NCBI RefSeq assembly: GCF_000014585.1
Contig: NC_008319.1
Coordinates: 868,001-932,000 of the forward strand
Length of the DNA: 64,000 nt
Source of the DNA: Synechococcus sp. CC9311
GTDB taxonomy: Bacteria; Cyanobacteriota; Cyanobacteriia; PCC-6307; Cyanobiaceae
Direction of reading: 5' to 3'
In this document: positions 1 to 7,889 of the stretch, piece after piece
Position numbering within the stretch: the first letter of the stretch is position 1
Layout: the number at the start of each line of letters is the position of its first letter
Translations under genes and position numbers: made by a program
Notes under the pieces: model-generated
What the model was told of the DNA's origin: nothing
The model's database searches: none
The model's input: only the letters and a program-made list of their open reading frames with translations

Positions 1-92
1 GTGATGTGCTTCTGACCATCCAAACTCATGATGACGATCCAATCAATATTGATTCCGTAAGGCTGGGTGATCGGATTCAGTGGTGGCTTTGA
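1..92 (+). CDS. possible 3' end of a gene cut by the window edge
   Basis: Reading from base 3, thirty codons stay open and end at TGA (90-92). The tail is rich in Asp, Ile and Trp (ends IQWWL) and does not look like random frame. No start is visible because the gene would begin outside the window. A competing minus-strand reading (ATG at 29) also runs off the edge. I do not recognise the product; an open frame of this length can occur by chance. Confidence 0.25.
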   Translation, partial: DVLLTIQTHDDDPINIDSVRLGDRIQWWL

Positions 93-719
93 GGATGATG
101 CACTGTCTTTCCTGGTTCAGCAGAGTGCTGCTCTGCCTTGGCTGGGCTGCTTGTAATTTTTGGCATTACTACAGATTTGGGCTCACAGTGTGGCTTTCGC
201 ATCTGTCAGGATGTGACAATGATTACTCTTTCAGTCGCAGGATTTTTACTTCTGCTCAATGTTGCCTTGATTTCGTCCATCCTTTCAATTGATAAATTAA
301 TTGGTTAAGTGCTTTTAGAAATTATTTAAATTTGTTGATATTGGTTTTTTTACTTTGTTTTGTTTTTCCATGATGTTTGCCTTTTGAATGCTTTAAAAGC
401 GTTTTCATGACTTGTGGCTTTCGGTAATGGATGGTGCTGAGTTTTTCATGTTAGTCCGGCATTGTTTTGCGTCGTCCCTACGGGGTAACTCGCCTGCATT
501 CGTAATACTTAAGCCGTTGGATCGTTGTTTTGGGATCAGTTATTTGCTGGTCTTGTTTAATAATTAAGAGAGATGATGAGAGGCTGCTAATTCCCTATTT
601 GATGGGCTCAAGTGATTTGTCTAGATGGTTTCTTGGTGTGGTTCTTCCCCTGTTGGTGCATATATTTGATCATATTCTCTCTGTCTTTCTATTTTTCAAG
701 GAGCCCCTTGATTGTTTGG
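93..719. other. AT-rich stretch without a convincing gene
   Basis: About 630 bases lie between the left-edge frame and the 3' end of ruvC. The sequence is rich in T runs and much more AT-rich than the flanking genes. Short open frames at 80-292 and 530-799 lack a ribosome binding site and have no recognisable composition. I see no tRNA and no clear terminator hairpin with a T-run here. Confidence 0.5.
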
Positions 720-1202
720 TCAGTGTTGAAACCATCCTGTCAGTGCAACGGCTAATGCATCAGCAGCATCATCGGGTCGGGGTGGTGTGTCGAGATTGAG
801 TTCGCGCATCACGGCCTCAAGAACTTCATCTTTGTCTGCGTGGCCATGCCCTGTTAGCGCCTGCTTAATTTGCATTGGTGGAAACTCCACAATCGGAAGC
901 CCAAAGCGTGCGAGCGTCATGATCAACACACCGCGAGCCTGTACAACGGCGATGGTGTTGCTGGAGCGGTAAAAGAAAAACTTCTCCACGCTGGCTAGTT
1001 CCGGTTGATGGATTCGAATGATTTGGCGGAGGTCACGGGCAATTTCCACCATTCGCTCACCTTCGCTTCGTCCTGGATCGGTGCGAATGATTCCGCAGTC
1101 GATCATCCGTTGCGAGCCTTCCTGCTTTCCCTTGCGTGGCTCTACGTCGATCACGCCGTAGCCAACCCTTGCCAAGCCTGGATCAATGCCGAGGATCCGC
1201 AA
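720..1202 (-). CDS. ruvC: Holliday junction endonuclease RuvC
   Basis: RuvC is the resolvase that nicks Holliday junctions bound by RuvAB during recombination repair. The 160-aa length is close to the E. coli enzyme (173 aa). The four acidic metal ligands of the RNase-H-like fold are in place: D7 in MRILGIDPG, E73 in SVEKFFF, and D145/D148 in the C-terminal DDAADALA. It is the last gene of a minus-strand run; its ATG is 6 bases after the chlI stop, so it is probably co-transcribed with chlI. No strong terminator with a T-run is seen after it. Confidence 0.97.
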   Translation of the reverse strand: MRILGIDPGLARVGYGVIDVEPRKGKQEGSQRMIDCGIIRTDPGRSEGERMVEIARDLRQIIRIHQPELASVEKFFFYRSSNTIAVVQARGVLIMTLARFGLPIVEFPPMQIKQALTGHGHADKDEVLEAVMRELNLDTPPRPDDAADALAVALTGWFQH

Positions 1203-1208
1203 TGTGAA

Positions 1209-2297
1209 CTAGCTGGCCAGGGCCAGTTCGAACTCCGAGCGATCGCTCGACTCATTGCGTTCAAACACCTTGCAGAACACCTTGACCACCCGATCGCCGG
1301 AGTCAATCTGCTCCAAAGGGTCTTTGCGCAGTCGATGGCGCAGGCAGCAAGACACCACGCGGGCAACATCGTCTTCGCTGACCTCTGTGCGCCCCTCAAA
1401 GGCGGCTAGGGCGCGTGCTGCTCGATTGGTCACAATGTCGCCACGCAAGCCATCCACGTCCAATTCTCCGCAGACTGATGAAATGCTCAGGCGCAAGTCA
1501 TCGTCAATTGTGACCTGCTCAAGTCGTTGCTGCGCTTCCACCACCCTGGCCTGCAGGGCGTCTTGGCCAGCCGTCACGCTCATGCTGAAGGCGTCGGGGT
1601 CACTGTCGAAAGCCGTGCGCTGATCCACCACTTTCACTCTTAATTGTGGATCGCGAACGGTGCGCACTTCCACACTCATCCCAAATCGATCGAGCAGTTG
1701 GGGCCGAAGCTCCCCTTCTTCCGGGTTGCCTGATCCAATCAACACGAAGCGGGCAGGGTGACGCACGGAGACACCCTCGCGTTCCACTGTGTTCCAGCCA
1801 GAGGCTGCGGAGTCGAGCAGAACGTCAACCAGGTGATCATCGAGCAGGTTGACTTCGTCGACGTAAAGCAGGCCGCGGTTGGCTTTGGCGAGCAAACCTG
1901 GTTCAAAGGCGCGGACGCCTTCACTCAATGCCTTTTCGATGTCGATCGTGCCGCAGAGGCGATCTTCTGTGGCACCAAGGGGAAGGTCAACCATGGGCAC
2001 CTGGCGTTGTTCTGTGCCAAGGGCTTCGCCGTGTTCCAAGCGCTGCCTCACGTCACTGCTTTGCAGGTCAGGATCGGTCGGAGAGCTGTTGTAGGGATCG
2101 CCTGCAACTACCTCAATTCCGGGAAGAAGGTCTGCCAGTGCCCGGATCGTGGTGGATTTGCCCGTTCCCCGGTCTCCCATGATCATTACGCCGCCAATGC
2201 GCGGGTCGATCACGTTGAGCAGCAGCGCCAATTTCATCTCTTCCTGGCCGATGACGGCGGTGAAGGGAAAGACTCTGCGCTTGCGCGGTGAACTCAC
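1209..2297 (-). CDS. chlI: magnesium chelatase ATPase subunit I (ChlI)
   Basis: ChlI is the AAA+ subunit which, with ChlD and ChlH, inserts Mg2+ into protoporphyrin IX, the first committed step of chlorophyll synthesis. At 362 aa it has the family's usual length. Walker A is GDRGTGKST (41-49), Walker B lies in GLLYVDEVNLLDD, and the typical VEREG and GSGNPEEGELRPQLLDRFG stretches (sensor/arginine-finger area) follow. The start ATG overlaps the stop of the upstream DUF3370 gene by four bases (ATGA), implying translational coupling. No chlD or chlH is in the window. Confidence 0.97.
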   Translation of the reverse strand: MSSPRKRRVFPFTAVIGQEEMKLALLLNVIDPRIGGVMIMGDRGTGKSTTIRALADLLPGIEVVAGDPYNSSPTDPDLQSSDVRQRLEHGEALGTEQRQVPMVDLPLGATEDRLCGTIDIEKALSEGVRAFEPGLLAKANRGLLYVDEVNLLDDHLVDVLLDSAASGWNTVEREGVSVRHPARFVLIGSGNPEEGELRPQLLDRFGMSVEVRTVRDPQLRVKVVDQRTAFDSDPDAFSMSVTAGQDALQARVVEAQQRLEQVTIDDDLRLSISSVCGELDVDGLRGDIVTNRAARALAAFEGRTEVSEDDVARVVSCCLRHRLRKDPLEQIDSGDRVVKVFCKVFERNESSDRSEFELALAS

Positions 2298-3682
2298 GGG
2301 TGAACGTCGGTTGATGAATTGGATTGTTTCACAGGCAGCACGGTGAGCACCTGCGGTGGTGTGGCATCTGCGGGATAAACCAGTCGTACGCGCACCCGTC
2401 GGCTCTCTCCTGGAGCTAGAGATACCGTGCCCAGCCGTGGTCCTTCTTGACCACGTCGCAAAACGAGGTGAAAGCGTCTCCGGCCCATCGCCCTTCCGTT
2501 GGCTCCATCCAGGCCGGTCACTTCAATGGGGCCGCGAAACATGACCGGCCCGCTGTTGCCAGGTTTGAACTGCAATTTGCTGGTGCTGCTGCCCCGTTTG
2601 TCGGGGGACTCCAGGGCGATCGCTACCGTTCGAGAGCTTTGGTCAGGGTTGCGTAACGGAAGGGTGAGGTCATATTCCACTCCGTAATTACCGTGGGCGG
2701 CCCAGGCCGTTCCTTTGTCAAATCTTTTGAGTTCAGCTGTTTGCACTTGAGCGGTGCCGAGGTCACCGCGCTCCAGGCTGCTGATCGGCCATGAGATCGG
2801 CGCTTCGTTGATGTTCAGGGTTGTGGAGCCGGGATCAGCCAAGGTGCCTGTCCAGGTGCTGCCGATCTGGACGCCGCTCACCCTCGAGTAGATCATCCGA
2901 CCCTTGCTGCCCCGTGGCGTGGGCTGATGCTCTTTCGGGCTTCGCGTCCCGGCGCTGAGCAGTGCTCTCCAGCGTTGATCGCTGGGTGGCGAGTTGTTGT
3001 TGCCGAAGGCCGCTACGGTGGCGAGATACACCGGTGCAGAACTCTTCATCCGAAGCTGCAGATTGCGGCCGTTGAGCAGCGGGTCAAGTCCTGCTACGGG
3101 AAGAGGAAGGACCAGCAACGTATTGGCATGTCCGGGGGCAAGCTTGATTTGCTTGGGAAGCTCAGGAGCCTGATCGCCGCGGAGTAAATCCCCAGCGACC
3201 CGGCTTCCTGGTCCGGAGGCGATAGGGGTTGTGGTTTCTGCCATTAATGAAGGCAGGGGTAGGAACGGGGCTGCTGTTTGTCCTGGTTTTGTCCCCTGAG
3301 ACAGCGAGGTGCTGCCGCTAATCACGTCAATCGTGACGGGTTCGGGGCCTAGTGGTTGGGCAAGCACTGCCAGCCAGAGGGTGGAGGCCAGCTCCTCGGG
3401 TTTGCCGGCGTAAACGTGGTGGCTGAACAGATCAAAGCGGCCGTTAAAGGCAACATCGAGCCCTTGGTTGGTTGGAAAGGTGGACAGCAGCACCCCTTCA
3501 CCGGTGATCAGCTCGGGGTTGTTGTCATTCAGCATCAGCACTTCATCCAATTGGCCTGGAAGTGGACGCAGCTGCTGCTGACGAACCAATGAATCCGCCT
3601 CCTGGGTGTCCGCCTTGGATGGCATGCCTGGGACGGTGATAAGGCAGAAGGCCGCGACGGCCAGCAGCAAAGAATGACGCAT
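2294..3682 (-). CDS. DUF3370-type exported protein
   Basis: A 462-aa protein with an N-terminal signal peptide (hydrophobic LLLAVAAFCLITVPG, then PSKA) followed by QQLRPLPGQLDEVLMLNDN and SNSPELITGEG-like text that matches my recollection of the cyanobacterial DUF3370 family. There are no membrane segments after the signal, so it is probably periplasmic or outer-membrane associated. The function is unknown. It lies 14 bases after the serine-hydrolase stop and overlaps chlI by four bases, so it sits in the middle of a minus-strand operon. Both neighbours suggest co-expression but not a shared pathway. Confidence 0.75.
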   Translation of the reverse strand: MRHSLLLAVAAFCLITVPGMPSKADTQEADSLVRQQQLRPLPGQLDEVLMLNDNNPELITGEGVLLSTFPTNQGLDVAFNGRFDLFSHHVYAGKPEELASTLWLAVLAQPLGPEPVTIDVISGSTSLSQGTKPGQTAAPFLPLPSLMAETTTPIASGPGSRVAGDLLRGDQAPELPKQIKLAPGHANTLLVLPLPVAGLDPLLNGRNLQLRMKSSAPVYLATVAAFGNNNSPPSDQRWRALLSAGTRSPKEHQPTPRGSKGRMIYSRVSGVQIGSTWTGTLADPGSTTLNINEAPISWPISSLERGDLGTAQVQTAELKRFDKGTAWAAHGNYGVEYDLTLPLRNPDQSSRTVAIALESPDKRGSSTSKLQFKPGNSGPVMFRGPIEVTGLDGANGRAMGRRRFHLVLRRGQEGPRLGTVSLAPGESRRVRVRLVYPADATPPQVLTVLPVKQSNSSTDVHP

Positions 3683-3696
3683 GGTGAAAACAGGAA

Positions 3697-4818
3697 TCAG
3701 CGTTGACGTGGAGGCGCTGGCTTGGGTTTGAGCACCGGTGCCATGGCGGCAGCCATATTGCGGATCAGCTCTGTGGAGCGGGGATCATTGAAGGGACCTT
3801 TCACAACGAAGGCAGCGACGGCACGGCGACCATCGGGAAGTTCGATCAGTCCAGCATCGGCGTAAGCGATACCGATGTCGCCGGTTTTGTTGAACACGCG
3901 ATAGCCCTTAATCATCAGGCTGTCATCGGGTTTCCCCTGGGATCCCCCTAGGCCCTTGAGCAGTCCACCGGGGAGGAGCCGATTTGTGACTGAGGTGCCC
4001 ATCACTTCGCGAAACAGATCGCGGCCGCGAATCGAGAGCACTTCTCCGGTATCCACGAGGGCAATCGCTCTTGCTAAATCACGGGCGCTAGTGGTGTTGG
4101 TGCCTTTGAGGTCTGGCAGCCAGTTGTTCACCTTGGTGGCACTGAGTCCCAGGCTGTTGAAGCGCGCGTTCAGATCCGCTTGTCCCCCCACCCGTTCAAT
4201 CAGCAGATTCGTTGCTGTGTTGTCGCTGACGCGAATCATCTCGGTGGCTACTTCATAGGTTGGGAAGCGAGTCCCAAGTGGCTTGCTGGCCATCCAGCCT
4301 GCGCCGCCTCCCACTACTGTTTTGCTGAGGGTGAGGGGTTCATTCCAGCTCAGCCTGCCGGCATCAATTTCTTCAATGGCTACAAGCAAGATTGGCGTTT
4401 TGATAGCGCTAGCGGCGGGCAATGCTGTATCTGGATTGAGCTGGGCGTAGCGGCCATCGTCGAGCGCCAACATGAAGGCACTCACCTGAAGGTCTGGGTC
4501 CTTGGCTGCTAGCGCCTGCCAGCGCTTGCTCAAGGCGGTGAGCTCTTGTTTGGTCTCGAAACGTCCGAGCGTGTCTGTGCTGCTCGGGGGATTGATAACG
4601 GTGGGCTTTGAGTCGCTTGGGACTGGCTGGTCCGGTTTCACCTTTGGCGTGAGCCAGCTGGGAAGGGTGAGATCTCTGCGCTGGAGAGCAGGACCAGCAA
4701 GTTTCAGGGCAGATCCTGTGATAACTCCCAGGCCCACACCCATCAGTACCAGTCGCAGCAGCAACCTCAGGGGACGTCCCCAACCAGGGGGCTGTTGACT
4801 GGAACGACTGGAGGCCAA
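3697..4818 (-). CDS. class A beta-lactamase-fold serine hydrolase, membrane anchored
   Basis: The protein carries the three motifs of the penicillin-recognising serine hydrolase fold: SxxK (SAIK in PAASAIKTP), SDN (VSDNTATN) and KTG (FNKTGDIG). One hydrophobic segment near the N-terminus (LLLRLVLMGVGLGVITG) should anchor it in the plasma membrane with the catalytic domain in the periplasm, preceded by a Pro/Ser-rich spacer. I chose the TTG at 4818 (373 aa): the longer frame from ATG 4911 would overlap trmJ by 68 bases and its extra residues look non-native. It may be a peptidoglycan-active enzyme or a true beta-lactamase; a sequence read alone cannot tell them apart. Confidence 0.85.
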   Translation of the reverse strand: MASSRSSQQPPGWGRPLRLLLRLVLMGVGLGVITGSALKLAGPALQRRDLTLPSWLTPKVKPDQPVPSDSKPTVINPPSSTDTLGRFETKQELTALSKRWQALAAKDPDLQVSAFMLALDDGRYAQLNPDTALPAASAIKTPILLVAIEEIDAGRLSWNEPLTLSKTVVGGGAGWMASKPLGTRFPTYEVATEMIRVSDNTATNLLIERVGGQADLNARFNSLGLSATKVNNWLPDLKGTNTTSARDLARAIALVDTGEVLSIRGRDLFREVMGTSVTNRLLPGGLLKGLGGSQGKPDDSLMIKGYRVFNKTGDIGIAYADAGLIELPDGRRAVAAFVVKGPFNDPRSTELIRNMAAAMAPVLKPKPAPPRQR

Positions 4819-4843
4819 GGGGGGGTTGCAGGAGAGCCTGAGG

Positions 4844-5575
4844 TTACGGGCGGTTGCGCCTCGCTGCCCAACGCAATTGACGCACCATCCCGCGCAAGAG
4901 GGCCACTTCATCGCTGCGAATCAGGGCTCGTTGCACGAGTCCTTTCACCTTGGCCATCCGCGCGCTTGCTGTGTGCTCCAAGAGGAAGCCCACCTCGAGC
5001 AGAAGGTCTTCCGCATCGCGCAGGCAGCCATCCAGCTCAGGAGCGCTGGCAGGGATCTCGCTGATGACTGGTGCAACAGGTTTGGCCCGCAAGCGCCGTT
5101 CTCGCTCCAGCTCATGCAGAACCACAGCCACGGCATGGGAGAGGTTGAGAGATGGGTAGACATCTCCGGTGTGCAACTTGAAAACCCGATGGCTGATCAG
5201 GAGCTCGTCATTGGAGAGTCCTCGATCCTCCCGTCCAAACACCAGGGCCGAGCGCAGGCCTTGCGACCTGCCCGATTGAATCCAGGGCGCGATCTCCTCG
5301 GGCGATTGCAGAGGGATCTCGCCGTGATCGATCCGGCCGCAACTGGCCACCACCTGCTGACAATCTGCGACTGCCTCGATCAACGAAGGAAAAATCGCGG
5401 CGTGTTGGAGAACGGCATCACCGTGGACCGCCATGCGCACAGCCTCTGGGTCATCTGGATCACACCGGGGTGCCACCAGCCTGAGATCTTGAATGTTGTA
5501 ATTGGCACACAATCGGGCCACGCTGCCGACATTGAGAGGTCCCGCCGGCTCGACCAGCACCACGGCCAATGTCAA
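4844..5575 (-). CDS. trmJ: SPOUT-family RNA 2'-O-methyltransferase (TrmJ-like)
   Basis: A 243-aa TrmH/SpoU-superfamily enzyme. The N-terminus (VVLVEPAGPLNVGSVAR) and the trefoil-knot AdoMet motifs (LVFGREDRGLSNDEL and YPSLNLSHAVAVV) are typical of TrmJ, which methylates the ribose of position 32 in tRNA. Helical residues follow the knot. The start is a TTG at 5575 that overlaps the cytM stop as TTGA; a second TTG lies two codons later. The exact RNA target cannot be read from sequence; TrmJ is the closest family. Confidence 0.88.
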   Translation of the reverse strand: MTLAVVLVEPAGPLNVGSVARLCANYNIQDLRLVAPRCDPDDPEAVRMAVHGDAVLQHAAIFPSLIEAVADCQQVVASCGRIDHGEIPLQSPEEIAPWIQSGRSQGLRSALVFGREDRGLSNDELLISHRVFKLHTGDVYPSLNLSHAVAVVLHELERERRLRAKPVAPVISEIPASAPELDGCLRDAEDLLLEVGFLLEHTASARMAKVKGLVQRALIRSDEVALLRGMVRQLRWAARRNRP

Positions 5576-5985
5576 GAGAGTGTTTTGAGATAGGCGAGCA
5601 GATCAGCCATGTTTTGAGGCTCGATTTCAAAGCGGGGCATGGGTGGTGTGTCACCACTCACCACCTGGTGAATGATCTTCATGTCCTTACGCCGATCGCT
5701 TACTCCTTTCAAGCTCGGTCCAACCAATCCCTGGCCTGCGATGCCATGACAGCCGGCGCAATTGATGCGGAACATCTGACCGCCGTGCTGCTCCGATCCC
5801 TCCAGGGCGAGAGTTGCTTTGGTGTATGGATCTTGTCTTGTGTTGCCCAGCATCCAGACCAACAACACAATGCAAGCCATCGCCGCGAGAACGGTAAGGG
5901 CCGCGATGAGCCCTCGACTCCGCTCTGGGATTGCAGCAGCATTTGATGACGGTGCCGTCACAGAAGAGACCAGATTATGGAACAA
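5572..5985 (-). CDS. cytM: cytochrome cM
   Basis: A 137-aa membrane-anchored c-type cytochrome. One membrane segment (about residues 25-46) is followed by a single class I haem domain with the CxxCH motif CAGCH (C76, C79, H80) and a candidate axial Met in PPMPRF (M116). Length and single-haem arrangement fit cyanobacterial CytM, which has been linked to modulating respiration and photosynthetic electron flow, although its exact donor/acceptor is unsettled. It is the first gene of the minus-strand run leading to chlI and ruvC and is divergent from petG, only 32 bases away, so both must share a small promoter region. Confidence 0.9.
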   Translation of the reverse strand: MFHNLVSSVTAPSSNAAAIPERSRGLIAALTVLAAMACIVLLVWMLGNTRQDPYTKATLALEGSEQHGGQMFRINCAGCHGIAGQGLVGPSLKGVSDRRKDMKIIHQVVSGDTPPMPRFEIEPQNMADLLAYLKTLS

Positions 5986-6017
5986 TTGTGCTTGATCTTT
6001 TCATTGCTCGCGACGAC

Positions 6018-6131
6018 ATGATCGAACCCCTTCTTTGCGGCATTGTTTTGGGTTTGATCCCGATCACCCTGATGGGGTTGTTTGTTGCCGCTTGGAATCA
6101 GTACCGCCGGGGTAGTGCTCTGGAGGGCTGA
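6018..6131 (+). CDS. petG: cytochrome b6f complex subunit PetG
   Basis: A 37-aa single-helix protein, [18 protein letters not shown] followed by [13 protein letters not shown], which is the well-conserved PetG (subunit V) needed for assembly and stability of the cytochrome b6f complex in the thylakoid. The ATG at 6018 is chosen by homology; the open frame extends upstream but that part is not PetG-like. The last 68 bases overlap, on the opposite strand, the 3' end of rsmD (see findings). Confidence 0.95.
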   Translation: MIEPLLCGIVLGLIPITLMGLFVAAWNQYRRGSALEG

Positions 6132-6681
6132 GCAGCAAGAGGGCGCTTGTTCCATACCTTCGTTGATCCACCACCCTCCAGGAAGACGGTGCGGTCAATT
6201 TTTTATGGTGAGCGTGTTCACAAATCACTAATCCCCGGATGCTGACCCAGTTGCCCTCAAGCAATGCAAGCAAGGTGGGTTCATAAAGGTCTGATCCATA
6301 GGGAGGATCGAAATAGACGACATCGAAGGCGGGCAGGGAACTTGGACGGCCCGTTTTAAGCCAGCTCACCAGATCTCGACGGATCACTTCAATGGCTGGA
6401 GATGGTGATCGTCCTCCAGCGATCAGCACGAGATTGTCTCGGCAGACGGACGCTGTTTTGGGATCCTTTTCCACGGCCCACACCCTGCTCACGCCGCGTT
6501 CGATCGCTTCGCAGCCCATGACGCCGCTGCCGCTGCAAAGGTCGAGCCAGGAGGCACCCTGCAGCTCTGAGGCGAGCATGTTCATCACTGCTTCGCGAAC
6601 ACGTGCTGCGGTTGGTCTGGTGCTCGTCCCAACAGGACTGCGTAAGCGACGGCCTCCACTGAGACGTAGCAGGCCGCTCAC
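6064..6681 (-). CDS. rsmD: 16S rRNA (guanine-966-N2)-methyltransferase RsmD
   Basis: A class I AdoMet methyltransferase of the RsmD family, modifying G966 of 16S rRNA in the small subunit. It shows the N-terminal [12 protein letters not shown] stretch (counterpart of RIIGGKWRGRKL), [14 protein letters not shown], the AdoMet loop [11 protein letters not shown] and the catalytic FDPPYGS. The GTG at 6681 is the best start: it overlaps the hisH stop as GTGA and lets the conserved N-terminus begin at the usual place; ATGs at 6720 and 6711 lie inside hisH. The C-terminal tail after LLLLSPP ([18 protein letters not shown]) is encoded antisense to petG and may be dispensable. Confidence 0.93.
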   Translation of the reverse strand: MSGLLRLSGGRRLRSPVGTSTRPTAARVREAVMNMLASELQGASWLDLCSGSGVMGCEAIERGVSRVWAVEKDPKTASVCRDNLVLIAGGRSPSPAIEVIRRDLVSWLKTGRPSSLPAFDVVYFDPPYGSDLYEPTLLALLEGNWVSIRGLVICEHAHHKKLTAPSSWRVVDQRRYGTSALLLLSPPEHYPGGTDSKRQQTTPSG

Positions 6682-7328
6682 GGCATCAACGGAGCGCCTT
6701 GCTGCAGCCATTCCAGCCATCTCGACAGCAAGCGCTGCCCTGTAAGGGCCGATTTCTCAGGGTGAAATTGACAGGCCCCAAGCCGTTTGCGCCAAACAGC
6801 AGCCGTGGCAAGGCCTGAGCCGAATTCCACGCTTGCAGCTCGATCCTGCGCTTCCTCGGGCTCAGCGGCAAATGAATGAACGAAATACATCCATTCAGCG
6901 CTGGAAGGATCGGGAAGTAGGGGGGAGGGGCGATCGATCTGCAGTCTTCCCCAGCCCATATGAGGGATGCGCTCTCCCTGTTCCCTTGGAAGCTGCTTCA
7001 CCCGTCCAGGGAGCAAGCCAAGACCCTTGCGTTGGCCTTCCTCGCTGGACTCAAACAACAGCTGCAAACCTAAGCAAATTCCCAGAAGTGGGCGATCGGC
7101 TTTGTTCCAAGCAAGCAATTGAGGAATCAGCCCTGTGGCTTCTAAGCGATCCATAGCTGGATCAAATGCGCCCACACCAGGAAGGATCAAGGCCTGACAG
7201 CCTTCTATATCCTCCGGATGTTTCACAGCCTTGAGGGAACTCCCCAAGCGCTGAAAACAAGTTTGAACGGAAAAAAGATTTCCCATGCCGTAATCGATCA
7301 GTCCAATGGTCTGAACTGAACGAGACAT
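6678..7328 (-). CDS. hisH: imidazole glycerol phosphate synthase, glutaminase subunit HisH
   Basis: HisH releases ammonia from glutamine and passes it to HisF to form IGP and AICAR in histidine synthesis. The 216-aa protein shows the class I amidotransferase triad: nucleophile C85 in LGICLGLQLLFE, and H189/E191 in CQFHPEKS. The N-terminus IGLIDYGMGNLFSV is characteristic. It is followed, with a four-base overlap, by rsmD. hisF is not in the window, so the two subunits are encoded apart. Confidence 0.97.
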   Translation of the reverse strand: MSRSVQTIGLIDYGMGNLFSVQTCFQRLGSSLKAVKHPEDIEGCQALILPGVGAFDPAMDRLEATGLIPQLLAWNKADRPLLGICLGLQLLFESSEEGQRKGLGLLPGRVKQLPREQGERIPHMGWGRLQIDRPSPLLPDPSSAEWMYFVHSFAAEPEEAQDRAASVEFGSGLATAAVWRKRLGACQFHPEKSALTGQRLLSRWLEWLQQGAPLMP

Positions 7329-7369
7329 GGTGATCGGTAGCGATGCGAATAAAGAAGACCAGCTAGTCG

Positions 7370-7693
7370 TTAGAGATGCTTGGAAATCGTGCCGGAGAGC
7401 GTGGCTTTGGGAACTGCGCCAACGACGGTGTCAACTTTCTGGCCCCCCTTGAACACCATCAAAGTGGGGATGCTGCGAATCCCGTACTGGCTGGCGACGT
7501 TGGGGTTCTCGTCGGTATTGAGCTTGAAGACTTTGATCTTGCCTTCGAATTCCTTAGAGATCTCGTCAACAATCGGAGCCACCATGCGGCATGGGCCACA
7601 CCAGGGAGCCCAGAAGTCAACTAAGACAGGAACGTCACTTTGAAGGACATCCTGTTCAAAGGATGCGTCGGTTACAGCGGTAGCGCTGGACAT
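7370..7693 (-). CDS. trxA: thioredoxin (m-type TrxA)
   Basis: A 107-aa classical thioredoxin with the active site WCGPC (W31-C35) in [11 protein letters not shown], the conserved cis-Pro in [10 protein letters not shown] and the C-terminal glycine stretch [10 protein letters not shown]. It reduces disulfides of light-regulated enzymes in the cytosol, accepting electrons from thioredoxin reductases. It sits downstream of guaB3 and the small RNA Yfr1 on the same strand; this gene order has been reported around Yfr1 in other cyanobacteria. Confidence 0.97.
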   Translation of the reverse strand: MSSATAVTDASFEQDVLQSDVPVLVDFWAPWCGPCRMVAPIVDEISKEFEGKIKVFKLNTDENPNVASQYGIRSIPTLMVFKGGQKVDTVVGAVPKATLSGTISKHL

Positions 7694-7810
7694 TCCATTT
7701 GTCGTCGTTATTAAGCGAATTTAGCAACCACTTACCAAGATTTCTCGGAATCTTTGGGGGCTCTACAGAACTGTGACGGTTTCGAGTCGAGACGCGAGCC
7801 CGTCAGACGA

Positions 7811-7877
7811 AGACAGAAAGCCCGAACGCGTCGGGCCGGGGGGTGTGAGGAGTGTGTAGGCCGAAGCCCGCACACCC
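7811..7877 (-). ncRNA. yfr1: Yfr1 small regulatory RNA
   Basis: Read on the minus strand, this segment contains the ultraconserved Yfr1 motif ACTCCTCACAC (7853-7843) as an unpaired stretch between two hairpins. The 5' hairpin is built around GCGGGCTTCGGCCT flanked by TGTG/CACA; the 3' hairpin is GCCCGA-loop-TCGGGC (7836-7820), followed by a T/C-rich run (TTTCTGTCTT) acting as terminator. The location between guaB3 (12 bases upstream) and trxA is also the known Yfr1 context. Yfr1 is an Hfq-independent antisense RNA known to pair with mRNAs such as outer-membrane protein transcripts. The exact 5' and 3' ends are estimated to within several bases. Confidence 0.93.
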
Positions 7878-7889
7878 TGAGATTAAGGC

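Noticed and set aside
80-292. Open frame of 70 codons near the left edge
   Set aside because: Starts with GTG inside AT-rich DNA, no ribosome binding site, composition (Cys, Trp, Phe rich) typical of non-coding translation.
530-799. Plus-strand frame overlapping the ruvC 3' end
   Set aside because: Antisense to ruvC for its last 80 bases, no ribosome binding site and no protein-like composition.
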